Shown piece after piece: positions 1-7,576 of a stretch of 14,574 nt of DNA. The notes under the pieces are model-generated. The model saw only the letters and a program-made list of their open reading frames with translations, did not search any database and was not told the origin of the DNA. The stretch spans positions 1 to 14,574 of the forward strand of contig JAUIJQ010000020.1 of NCBI GenBank assembly GCA_030431165.1, read 5' to 3'. The DNA comes from Rhodothermia bacterium. GTDB lineage: Bacteria > Bacteroidota > Rhodothermia > Rhodothermales > JABDKH01. The position numbers and the translations under genes were made by a program. Position 1 is the first letter of the stretch. Every line of letters begins with the position of its first letter.

Positions 1-2
1 TC

Positions 3-371
3 TACTGGCTTTTGCTCGGGCTCTTCGGCCCGGAGCTAATCCAGTTGCTGTATCGTGGAAACTACATCCAGTACGCGCCGCTGTTGTGGCTCGCCGGAAT
101 GTATCCAATAATCTCCGGGGTCGCAGTCGTCGTGCGCACCGCACTAAGGTCGCTCGAGCGCCCGAATCACGTGTTCTGGGCCAGCGTCGTTTCGTCAGTC
201 AGCGCAATCTCAATTACCGTGCTGCTGATCATGAACTTCGGCGTTGCTGGTGCCATCATCGGCATCTCGGTCAATATCGCGCTCGAACTGGGTGTCATGT
301 ATCTCTTCTTCAGGAGCGGCGAGGAAAGTCCAACACTGGCGACAGTCGCGCCGGCGGGGAGTAAGTCTTGA
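3..371 (+). CDS. Wzx-type polysaccharide flippase, C-terminal part (5' truncated)
   Basis: The frame is open from the first bases of the window, so the gene begins upstream; the TTG at 12 is only an internal codon. The visible ~122 residues hold a stretch typical of the C-terminal half of MATE/MVF-superfamily lipid-linked oligosaccharide flippases: a GPELIQLLYRGNY segment, two to three hydrophobic helices, and the AALR.L.RPN.VFWA pattern (here TALRSLERPNHVFWA) followed by GVAGAIIGISVN. Such proteins move undecaprenyl-diphosphate-linked repeat units across the inner membrane in Wzx/Wzy-dependent pathways. The stop TGA shares its final A with the ATG of the next gene (TGATG), which suggests translational coupling. 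The family call rests on this C-terminal pattern and on the polysaccharide context. The N-terminal half is not visible. Confidence 0.8.
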   Translation, partial: YWLLLGLFGPELIQLLYRGNYIQYAPLLWLAGMYPIISGVAVVVRTALRSLERPNHVFWASVVSSVSAISITVLLIMNFGVAGAIIGISVNIALELGVMYLFFRSGEESPTLATVAPAGSKS

Positions 372-1756
372 TGTTTGCGACGCTAGACAAATCATCCGGC
401 ACCAATCCGGTTAGGCCCGTTTCGTCAAGCCACGATTCGCGGTGGACGATTCTGCGTTCCCTGTTCGATTTTTTTGAGCGGGAGCAGCTTGCGTACGTTG
501 TGCTTGGTGACTACTACAAGACGCGCGACGAGCGTGACGGAGACGTAGATATTGCGGTCGATACCGACGGTCTGCGCCTGTTGCCACGCCTGCTTGTTCG
601 TTTTGCGGCAATGGTTGATGCACAGCTTGTACAGTGCATCCGCCACGAGTCGACGGCCTACTTTTTTGTGCTTGCCTGGCAGGATGCTGATGGGTCTGCG
701 CGGCTGTTGCAAATCGATGCGTGCAGTGACTACCGTCGCAGTGGTCGTACGCTGATCGAGTACGCTGACCTCCTTGAGGGACGGAGGCTGATCGACGTTG
801 ACGGCGCAAAAGTCCGTGTTCCGTCCCCAGAGGCCGGCCTGGCCTACTACCTGGCCAAGAAGGTCGAAAAGGGGACCGTGGACGAATACCACGGTGAATG
901 GCTCCACCATACCGTTGCGGAACTCGAAAACAGAACGCATCCGGTACTGGTTTCGCTGTTTGGAGCCTCTTGGGCTGAGCGGATTCTCGAGATGATCGAG
1001 CTGGGTGATCTGGACACGTTGAACGAAGTGTTGCCCGCGCTTGGAAAGGTTCTGCACAGCAAGCGGCCCGTTTCTCGTGGGTCCGCGGTCCGGGAAGGGG
1101 GGCGCCGACTCAAACGAATCATTTCGCAGACCGGATTTCATGTCGTCGTTCTTGGCCCCGATGGCGCTGGGAAGAGTACCGTAATCGACGCGATCCGCGA
1201 CGAACTGCAGCCCGCGTTCTGGGGAACAGACTACTTCCACCTGAGACCGCGACTGGGAACCGGCGTTGTGCATGGCGAGGGTGCTGTGGACGATCCGCAT
1301 GCGTTGCCGCCGCGCGGCGTCCTCGTGTCAGCCTTGAAGCTTTGCTACTACGTGGCTGACTACGTCGTGGGGTATGCTTCCGTGGTCAAGCCGCGGTTGC
1401 TCCGGTCACATCTTGTTGTGTTCGACAGGTATTATCACGACATCCTTGCGGACCCGCGGCGGTATAGACTTCGCGGTGTTCGGTGGTTTTCGCGGTTGCT
1501 TGGTCGCGCCGTGCCCGGCCCGGATCTGTACCTCTTTCTGGATGCGCCCGCCCCGCTCATCCAGCAGCGGAAATCTGAGGTTACGGTTGAAGAAACGGAA
1601 CGCCAGTTGACCGCTTATCGGGAGCTGGCGTCGCGACTGAAACCAAGTGTCGTTATCGATGCGTCGGCCCCGATTGAATCGGTGCGCTCCAGTGCCGTTG
1701 CCGCCGTGCTCGACAGAATGGCGATTCGCACGGAGAAGCGATTCTGGCTGCGATGA
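371..1756 (+). CDS. Fusion of nucleotidyltransferase-like domain and thymidylate-kinase-like P-loop domain
   Basis: A 461-residue soluble protein. I chose the ATG at 371 over the TTG at 368 because it overlaps the previous stop as TGATG and has GGGGAG (356-361) nine bases upstream. Residues ~25-150 look like a nucleotidyltransferase fold: GDVDIAVD (57-64) offers the Asp pair D58/D60, and LQIDAC offers a third acidic residue, D116. Residues ~255-450 form a P-loop kinase domain like thymidylate kinase: Walker A GPDGAGKST (262-270), DRYYHDI (352-358) in the position of the DR(Y/H) substrate motif, and LFLDAPAPLIQQRK (388-401) resembling the Walker B/LID region. It is far longer than housekeeping Tmk (about 200-220 residues), so a dTMP-kinase role is unlikely. 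Kinase-like proteins of this kind are known in polysaccharide loci, but the substrate is unknown. Activation or phosphorylation of a glycan precursor is inference. Its stop overlaps the next start (ATGA). Confidence 0.8.
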   Translation: MFATLDKSSGTNPVRPVSSSHDSRWTILRSLFDFFEREQLAYVVLGDYYKTRDERDGDVDIAVDTDGLRLLPRLLVRFAAMVDAQLVQCIRHESTAYFFVLAWQDADGSARLLQIDACSDYRRSGRTLIEYADLLEGRRLIDVDGAKVRVPSPEAGLAYYLAKKVEKGTVDEYHGEWLHHTVAELENRTHPVLVSLFGASWAERILEMIELGDLDTLNEVLPALGKVLHSKRPVSRGSAVREGGRRLKRIISQTGFHVVVLGPDGAGKSTVIDAIRDELQPAFWGTDYFHLRPRLGTGVVHGEGAVDDPHALPPRGVLVSALKLCYYVADYVVGYASVVKPRLLRSHLVVFDRYYHDILADPRRYRLRGVRWFSRLLGRAVPGPDLYLFLDAPAPLIQQRKSEVTVEETERQLTAYRELASRLKPSVVIDASAPIESVRSSAVAAVLDRMAIRTEKRFWLR

Positions 1757-2790
1757 ACGAAAATCTGACATCGTTCTTCCCGAGAGACGCGCAGCTCGCT
1801 GCCGTGCCTTCGTGGTCATCGCCGCGACTGCTCGCTGCCGGATCAACGTTTACCACGCGTTGGCGCAACAGCGAGTTGTATCCGGGATATCGACTGCGCG
1901 GTCGTGTCATGCGGCTGGCAATGCGGGGACTCGCCGCGTCGGGACTGGTGTCGCGAACAGTTGATGACGGTGTGCGTGCGACGCTTCGTGACTTCCTGGC
2001 CGACGAGTTGCCCGGCGCTGAAATTGCGTCGCTCCTTGTTGGGACACCCGGGCCCGCCCAAAAACTGACGATCGAGCTTCGGCACACTGACGGGCGCGTC
2101 GCCGGGTACGGAAAGTTCGCGCGATCTGCGGTTGCCCGTCGAAGGCTGACCGGTGAGCATGAAACGTTGCTGGCGCTTCCCGAAAATGTAGCGCCGCGTG
2201 TACTGCGCTTTGGGCCGTGGGAGGGCGGATTGCTCCTTGTGACCACCGCCGCTCAAGGGCGCCCGGTTGAGACGACGCTCCCGCCATCCGACGACATTTG
2301 CAGCTATCTGGAGAAACTGGAGACCGACGCGTTTCTTCCGATAGAGACGCACGAGGTGGTTCAGGCAATTCTGGACGAGTGGCCCTCGGCACGGAAACTG
2401 GTCGCCTCACTTTCAGCCAGGCACTGGCCTGTGTGCATCCAGCATGGCGATTTTGCACCGTGGAATATCAAGCGCGGCGAGTCGGGTCTCATTGCATTTG
2501 ATTGGGAATATGGCGTTCTGAAGGGCCTTTTTGGTCTTGATCTGGCTTTTTTCTGCCTTCAAACCATGGCACTCGTGCGAGATTCGGATCCGGAGAAAGC
2601 CGGTCGCATTGCTGCCGATACTCTTGTGGAAGTAGTATCGCGGCGCCCCGGGATGCAGGCCCTTACCCGGGATGAGGCGCGTGCCCTGGTCGGAATTGCG
2701 GCACTGGACGCATTTCGAAAGGCCGCAATTGACGGTCACGACCCTGAGAGTCCGTTGCAGCGCTGGCGCGTAGCGGTCGCAAACCTATGA
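1753..2790 (+). CDS. APH/choline-kinase-like phosphotransferase
   Basis: A 345-residue protein of the aminoglycoside phosphotransferase/choline kinase superfamily. The catalytic loop HGDFAPWNI (231-239) supplies D233 and N238, and AFDWEYG (248-254) supplies the metal-binding D250. A candidate ATP-binding Lys lies in GYGKFA (K121), and GEHETL (134-139) may supply the partner Glu. These proteins phosphorylate small-molecule hydroxyls such as choline, sugars or aminoglycosides. In this cluster a sugar or polyol of the glycan, or a phospho-substituent, is the likely target; resistance is not suggested. The start ATG overlaps the upstream stop (ATGA) and the stop overlaps the next gene in the same way, so the protein is probably co-translated with the fusion kinase before it. 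The N-terminal ~80 residues are not assignable by eye. The superfamily is clear; the substrate is unknown. Confidence 0.8.
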   Translation: MNENLTSFFPRDAQLAAVPSWSSPRLLAAGSTFTTRWRNSELYPGYRLRGRVMRLAMRGLAASGLVSRTVDDGVRATLRDFLADELPGAEIASLLVGTPGPAQKLTIELRHTDGRVAGYGKFARSAVARRRLTGEHETLLALPENVAPRVLRFGPWEGGLLLVTTAAQGRPVETTLPPSDDICSYLEKLETDAFLPIETHEVVQAILDEWPSARKLVASLSARHWPVCIQHGDFAPWNIKRGESGLIAFDWEYGVLKGLFGLDLAFFCLQTMALVRDSDPEKAGRIAADTLVEVVSRRPGMQALTRDEARALVGIAALDAFRKAAIDGHDPESPLQRWRVAVANL

Positions 2791-4097
2791 GAACGCTGCG
2801 AGTCATAGCAACAGCATACGCGTGCGAGCCGAATACCGGATCAGAAACCGGTATCGGGTGGAACGTTGTGCGCGAGGTTGCCAGACATGAAGGCGTCGAC
2901 GTCACCGTCATTACACGCAAGAACAACCGTCCGGAAATTGAATCGGCGCTCGGCGGAGACGCCGACAACGCGCCGACATTTGTGTACTACGACCTGCCGT
3001 CGTGGGCCGGATGGTGGAAGCGCGGCCGGCGTGGTTTGCAGTTGTACTATTACCTGTGGCAGATTGGCGCTGCTCGACTCGCGCGGCGCCTTCACGGTGA
3101 GCGGTCGTTCGATTGTGCGCAGCACGTGACATTTGGGCGCTACTGGACGCCAAGCTTCCTGCCGTCGCTCGGGATCCCCTTCTTCTGGGGCCCCGTCGGT
3201 GGGGGCGAGACATTTCCTCGACCGTTCTGGGATACGTTCAGCACGCGCGCCAGGTTGTACGAGATTGCCCGCAGTGTGGCTCGCGCAGTTGGCGAGCTTG
3301 ATCCTTTTGTTCGACGAACGGCACGGCGATCCAGCCGCGCGTTTGCGGCTACGCGCGAAACACAACAGCGGCTGCGTCGCCTGGGGGCGCAGGATGTGGA
3401 ATTGCTGGGAAACGCCGCGCTGAGTCGAGCTGAGCACACGCGACTCGCGGCTGCAGATGCACCTGCCGACGGCCCGCTGCGGTTTGTGAGCGCTGGGCGG
3501 CTGCTGCATTGGAAAGGGTTTGACCTGGCCGTGCGCGCCTTCGCAGCAGCAGATATTCCCGACGCCGAGTACTGGATTCTGGGAGACGGCCCTCACCGCG
3601 CCGCACTTGAGCGGCTCGCCGAAGATCTCGGGGTACAAAGTCGTGTTCGTTTTTTTGGGTCGGTTGCTCGTGACCAGGTGGAGCAATGCCTGGAGGCGGC
3701 GCACGTTATGGTGCATCCAAGTCTGCATGACTCAGGGGGCTGGGCTGTCATCGAAGCGATGGCCACGGGTCGACCGATCATTTGCCTCGACCTTGGTGGC
3801 CCGGCCGTCATGGTCGATGACCAGACAGGATTTAGCATCGTGCCTACGAATGCCGACGATGCCGTCCGTTCTATTGCGCAGGCGATGCATCTGCTTGATT
3901 CCGACAGGCACCGGCTTGCGCAGATGGGTGCTGCTGCTTCGCGACGCGTCGCTGAGGTGTTCTCCTGGGAGGCGAAGGCCGACCAGCTTGTGACAGCATA
4001 TCGTGCCGCGTGCGGACGGCAAGCGGGCGTGCGTGGTGCTACTAATGACACGCCGTCGGCGATCAACGAATTCGCGACGATGACGACAACGCTTTGA
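2787..4097 (+). CDS. Glycosyltransferase family 4 (GT-B fold)
   Basis: A 436-residue cytoplasmic glycosyltransferase. The N-terminal Rossmann half starts MRTLRVIATAYACEPNTGSE with the glycine-rich GSETGIGW (18-25). A WGPVGGGETFP segment (134-144) is typical of this GT4 subgroup. The C-terminal half has the nucleotide-sugar-binding pattern SAGRLLHWKGFDLA (235-248), then ILGDGP (264-269), and the EX7E-like region HDSGGWAVIEAMATGRP (314-330) with E323. It would add one sugar to the lipid-linked repeat unit with retention of configuration. Donor and acceptor cannot be read from the sequence. The ATG overlaps the upstream TGA. The tail after about residue 410 is low in recognisable structure and is probably disordered. 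Confidence 0.9.
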   Translation: MRTLRVIATAYACEPNTGSETGIGWNVVREVARHEGVDVTVITRKNNRPEIESALGGDADNAPTFVYYDLPSWAGWWKRGRRGLQLYYYLWQIGAARLARRLHGERSFDCAQHVTFGRYWTPSFLPSLGIPFFWGPVGGGETFPRPFWDTFSTRARLYEIARSVARAVGELDPFVRRTARRSSRAFAATRETQQRLRRLGAQDVELLGNAALSRAEHTRLAAADAPADGPLRFVSAGRLLHWKGFDLAVRAFAAADIPDAEYWILGDGPHRAALERLAEDLGVQSRVRFFGSVARDQVEQCLEAAHVMVHPSLHDSGGWAVIEAMATGRPIICLDLGGPAVMVDDQTGFSIVPTNADDAVRSIAQAMHLLDSDRHRLAQMGAAASRRVAEVFSWEAKADQLVTAYRAACGRQAGVRGATNDTPSAINEFATMTTTL

Positions 4098-4102
4098 ATC
4101 AG

Positions 4103-5530
4103 ATGCGACATAACGTCCTTCCTGGCAACGGCGCGTTTGCCCGTGCCCCGCGTCGTGAACCTCCGATCTACCGAATCCCGCTTTTCTGGATGCTGCTTGG
4201 GCCACCGGCCATTCGCGTTTCGGCAAGTGTCGATCGTAGCGGCCTGTCGTCGCTGTCCGGGGATCAGGATATGTGGAACTATCTTCGGATCCTGTGGTGG
4301 CTGTTTTTCGGATTCATCGCGCTCGTCGGCCTGGTGCGCAATCGCGTTGCGCTGCGGCACATGATTGGGCGGGTTGGCTACCTCCCGTGGGCCGTTGCCC
4401 TGTTTCTGATAGCGCTGTATGCCGCAAGCTTCGCCTCGACGGTGCCGTTGTTCTGCATCGCCAATGTGACAATGATGGTGATGCTTGTTGCGGCTTCGAC
4501 GGACCTTGCCGTGAGAATCTTCGCGGGTGAAATCTCGACAACCCGGTGCCTCAAGGCGTTGCTGTGGATAGCGGTTGGGCTGCTGGCATTTGTCGGGGCG
4601 ATGTACCTGATGTATCCGCACCTGCGGGTGGCAAGCTGGTACGGTCTGCGACTCAGAGGTGAGAGCTTCGCGTACGTGCCAATTCTCGGTCTAGTGTGCG
4701 TATTTGTAGGCGGTCACTTCGCAATCGCATCGGTCGGATGGGCGCGCGTCAGGTACCTCCTCACCGTGTGCTTCGGCCTCTACTGGCTCTATCTCGCTCA
4801 GACCAGGTCTTCGTATCTGTGCTTTGCAGCAGCAGCCGCCGTTCTGGTGTGGTACCACCTTGGGCGGGGAGGCAATCGGATGGCGCTCGCTGCGTTGCTG
4901 GTTGCGCTCTGTGGCGGCGTTTCGACCGTTGCGCTGATGTACGGAAATTCCAGTCGCGTGACCTGGTACGTAGACAGCATGTACAACCGGTTTGTTGTAC
5001 GCGACTACTGGGCAATGCGCGACGCATCAGTCCATCAGCGTAACCTCGCGACGCTCAATGGCCGGACCGAGGCCGCGTCCGTATTGATGGAGGGCATACT
5101 CGACCGGCCGCTGGGTTACGGGTATATCGGTGGCGTACGCGCCTACATGTCGCAACCACACGTAATGGACAAGTTGCCGGATGAGGCTTTCATCGGCGCC
5201 CACAACGGTTACCTCGAGGTGCTCGCGGGCGGAGGCGTACTCGCCCTGCTTGGCTATTCGGGAATCCTCATCTGGCTGCTGTTTGCGTCGAGGTCGAGGG
5301 TGAACGTCGAGTCGAAAGTTGTCCAGGCGCTGTTGCTGATGGTGATGGTCGAGGGATTCTTTGAATCTGAGCTCGCCTATCCGTTTCACCAGACACCGGT
5401 GATACTCTGGTTCGCCGCTGCCATGATTATGGCAGCAAAGGCGCGCGACGCGGCAGCACGGAACGTCCAGCAGCCGTCGCACTCCTCGCATCGCACACGC
5501 GTTGGCGTCGTTGGTCACGTTAATGCCTGA
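4103..5530 (+). CDS. O-antigen ligase/polymerase family membrane protein (Wzy/WaaL-like)
   Basis: About 475 residues with roughly ten hydrophobic helices, for example MWNYLRILWWLFFGFIALVG and CLKALLWIAVGLLAFVGAMY. The family signature is near the C-terminus: GAHNGYLEVLAGGGVLALLG, with the His of HNGYLE at residue 367, after a large hydrophilic, presumably periplasmic, loop that contains the YNRF..RDYW and NGRTEA regions. LAQTRSSYLCF matches the conserved T.SR-like part of O-antigen ligases. The protein would polymerise or ligate undecaprenyl-linked units on the periplasmic face. Two starts are possible: TTG at 4094, overlapping the upstream stop as TTGA, or ATG at 4103. I chose the ATG; neither has a clear Shine-Dalgarno sequence. 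Family members cannot be separated into polymerase or ligase from sequence alone. Confidence 0.85.
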   Translation: MRHNVLPGNGAFARAPRREPPIYRIPLFWMLLGPPAIRVSASVDRSGLSSLSGDQDMWNYLRILWWLFFGFIALVGLVRNRVALRHMIGRVGYLPWAVALFLIALYAASFASTVPLFCIANVTMMVMLVAASTDLAVRIFAGEISTTRCLKALLWIAVGLLAFVGAMYLMYPHLRVASWYGLRLRGESFAYVPILGLVCVFVGGHFAIASVGWARVRYLLTVCFGLYWLYLAQTRSSYLCFAAAAAVLVWYHLGRGGNRMALAALLVALCGGVSTVALMYGNSSRVTWYVDSMYNRFVVRDYWAMRDASVHQRNLATLNGRTEAASVLMEGILDRPLGYGYIGGVRAYMSQPHVMDKLPDEAFIGAHNGYLEVLAGGGVLALLGYSGILIWLLFASRSRVNVESKVVQALLLMVMVEGFFESELAYPFHQTPVILWFAAAMIMAAKARDAAARNVQQPSHSSHRTRVGVVGHVNA

Positions 5531-5560
5531 TACCGCACTCTAGATCGAAATCAAGAAGTA

Positions 5561-6358
5561 ATGGGAACGTCAAAGCTCACAAAGATCAGGGAGTGGGTCA
5601 GCCTGACCGCTCAGAATCCGGTCGAAGCCATGGATCGCGTGCTGACGGTCGTGGATGTGAAATCCGACAAGATGTTTGTCACGCCGCCCGACTACAAGCC
5701 GGTGACCTACGACAGCGTCTGGGACACGCTGCTTGCGCTTGGCAATTTTGATGGCGATGAAATCGCAGCTGAGGCTGCCGCGCTTGAAGACGAAATACGG
5801 AAAGCGAGCGATGCGCTTCGCGATGCACCAATCAACCCGATTCACAGCGCCGATTTTGCCCTTGCGCGAATCTGTTATCTGGCGACGCGCGTGGCGCAAC
5901 CCGGCGTTGTGCTCGAAACCGGCGTAGCCTACGGCGTTACGAGTGCCTTCATTCTCAGCGCGCTGGAGAAGAACGGCGACGGAGTGCTGCACAGCATTGA
6001 TCTTCCACCGCTGGGTCGCAACGTTGACCAGTTCGTTGGAGCATTGATCCCCGACGCCGTGCGGCATCGTTGGAGGCTGTATCGCGGTGTGACGAAGCGC
6101 GTACTGCCGAAGTTGCTCAGCCAGGTGGGCACGGTCGATATGTTCGTACACGATTCGCTTCACACGTATCGCAACATCAAGTTCGAACTCCAGCGCGTGA
6201 CGCCTCAGCTCAAGCCCGGCGCCATCGTCATCGCCGACGACATAGACGAGAACCCCGCGTTTGAGGAATGGGAAGCTGAGACATCGCTCGCGTTTTCCGG
6301 TGTTGTGCAGGAGGAGCGAAAGGACAGCATGCTCGGGATCGCGATCATGCCCCAATGA
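5561..6358 (+). CDS. Class I SAM-dependent methyltransferase (Methyltransf_24-like)
   Basis: A 265-residue protein with a Rossmann methyltransferase core. Motif I is VLETGVAYGVTS (117-128), the acidic ribose-binding residue is in HSIDLP (144-149), a DMFVHDSLHTYRN segment (193-205) matches the metal/substrate region of the Methyltransf_24 and cephalosporin-hydroxylase-like group, and IVIADDID (222-229) follows. It probably O-methylates a sugar of the repeat unit or a lipid-linked intermediate, since it sits between the polymerase and a glycosyltransferase. An N-terminal helical region of ~95 residues precedes the core. The start ATG follows AAGAAG closely. A 30-bp gap separates it from the preceding stop, and its own stop overlaps the next start (ATGA). 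The family is well supported; the acceptor is unknown. Confidence 0.85.
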   Translation: MGTSKLTKIREWVSLTAQNPVEAMDRVLTVVDVKSDKMFVTPPDYKPVTYDSVWDTLLALGNFDGDEIAAEAAALEDEIRKASDALRDAPINPIHSADFALARICYLATRVAQPGVVLETGVAYGVTSAFILSALEKNGDGVLHSIDLPPLGRNVDQFVGALIPDAVRHRWRLYRGVTKRVLPKLLSQVGTVDMFVHDSLHTYRNIKFELQRVTPQLKPGAIVIADDIDENPAFEEWEAETSLAFSGVVQEERKDSMLGIAIMPQ

Positions 6359-7554
6359 GGGTTGTCGTAGCACACAACTTCTACCAACAACCCGGCGGCG
6401 AGGACGGCGTTTTCCACGACGAGTGCGCCCTGCTTGAGTCAAAAGGCCACGACGTTGTGAAGTTGGAGCGCCACAACAGTGCGCTCCGGGATGGCGGTGC
6501 GTCGCGCGTGGGTTTGGCCATTGGGACCGTCTGGAATCGGGACGCGTATCGGGAAGTGCGACGAATCATCCGGGATACGCGGGCTGATGTTCTGCATGCG
6601 CATAACACATTGCCGCTGCTATCGCCGTCCGCTTACCACGCCGCACGCGCAGAAGGAGCAGCCGTTGTGCAGACGCTGCATAACTACCGGATGATGTGCG
6701 CCGGGGCGTTGTTCTACCGGGAGGGAAAGGTCTGTGAGGATTGTCTCGGTCATCGTTTTGCGCTGGCCGGCGTGCGACACGGCTGCTACCGTGGTGATCG
6801 GGCTGCGACCGCATCTGTTGCTGCATCAACGTCGTGGCACTGGCTCGCCGGTACGTGGACGCGCACCGTCAATCGCTACATCGCGATGACCGAATTCGGC
6901 AAGTCCCGCTTTGTCGCAGGAGGGATTCCCGCAGAACGCATTGTGGTCAAACCGCACTTTGTCAGAGACGCGCCAGAGGCCGGTACCGGTGACGGCGATT
7001 ACATTCTCTTCGTCGGCCGGCTAACCGAGGAAAAAGGTATCGGCGTTCTCGCTCAGGCGTGGGAGCGGCAGAGTCAACGGCAGCGGTCTAACCTTCGGTT
7101 GAGCATAGTTGGGGACGGCCCGGAGCGCGCTTCACTTGAGCGGCTTTGCAGCCGGGACGAACGTGTCACGCTGCATGGTCAGAAAGAACCGGCAGAGGTT
7201 CTCAACATGATGCGCCGCGCTGTAGCTGTTGTTGTTCCTTCCACCTGGTATGAAACCTTTGGGCGCGTCGTCACTGAGTCACTTGCCTGTGGAACGCCGG
7301 TGATTGTGTCGGACATTGGCGCAATCGCTGAGCTTGTAGAGGATGGTGTAACCGGGTTTCGGTTCCAACCCGGTGACGCCGACGCACTGGCCAACCGCCT
7401 TCAGTGGCTGGCTGATAATCGCGAGGCCCTTTCCATAATGCGTACCGCGGCCCGCGCAGCGTTTCTCAGTCGCTACACGCCAGAGGCAAACTATCCGCAG
7501 CTCCTTTCAGTCTATGAGTCCGCGATCGATGACGCGCGGTCAGATGACGGGTGA
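6355..7554 (+). CDS. Glycosyltransferase family 4 with a four-cysteine insert
   Basis: A 399-residue GT-B glycosyltransferase. The N-terminus (VVVAHNFYQQPGGEDGVF, 3-20) carries the GGED acceptor-side motif of a common GT4 subgroup. The donor half shows ILFVGRLTEEKGI (217-229), IVGDGPE (251-257) and the EX7E pair E300/E308 in WYETFGRVVTESLACGTPV (298-316). Between the halves, TLHNYRMMCAGALF and then VCEDCLG and HGCYRG supply four cysteines (115, 127, 130, 144); this pattern recurs in the subgroup and could bind a metal or form a structural cluster. The protein would extend the lipid-linked unit in the cytoplasm. It starts within the preceding stop codon (ATGA), with no Shine-Dalgarno sequence of its own, consistent with coupled translation. 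Donor sugar is not predictable by eye. Confidence 0.9.
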   Translation: MRVVVAHNFYQQPGGEDGVFHDECALLESKGHDVVKLERHNSALRDGGASRVGLAIGTVWNRDAYREVRRIIRDTRADVLHAHNTLPLLSPSAYHAARAEGAAVVQTLHNYRMMCAGALFYREGKVCEDCLGHRFALAGVRHGCYRGDRAATASVAASTSWHWLAGTWTRTVNRYIAMTEFGKSRFVAGGIPAERIVVKPHFVRDAPEAGTGDGDYILFVGRLTEEKGIGVLAQAWERQSQRQRSNLRLSIVGDGPERASLERLCSRDERVTLHGQKEPAEVLNMMRRAVAVVVPSTWYETFGRVVTESLACGTPVIVSDIGAIAELVEDGVTGFRFQPGDADALANRLQWLADNREALSIMRTAARAAFLSRYTPEANYPQLLSVYESAIDDARSDDG

Positions 7555-7576
7555 GCCACACGTTGCGAGCATCCTG

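Noticed and set aside
425..1300. Long minus-strand open frame (about 290 codons) opposite the fusion kinase
   Set aside because: Its product has no recognisable motifs, and the + strand frame carries clear P-loop and nucleotidyltransferase signatures. It is a shadow of GC-rich coding sequence.
371..1756. Housekeeping thymidylate kinase (tmk)
   Set aside because: The protein is about twice the usual Tmk length, has a fused NTase-like domain and lies in a polysaccharide operon. Only the P-loop fold is shared.
1753..2790. Antibiotic-resistance aminoglycoside phosphotransferase
   Set aside because: HGD-x4-N and DWE motifs define only the superfamily. Overlap with glycan genes on both sides points to a biosynthetic role, with no mobile-element signs.
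3593..4621. Minus-strand open frame of about 340 codons across the GT4/polymerase boundary
   Set aside because: It spans two well-supported + strand genes and gives a low-complexity, His/Arg/Pro-rich product with no family pattern.
5570..6442. Minus-strand open frame opposite the methyltransferase
   Set aside because: The + strand has all methyltransferase motifs in order; the antisense product is Arg-rich and featureless.
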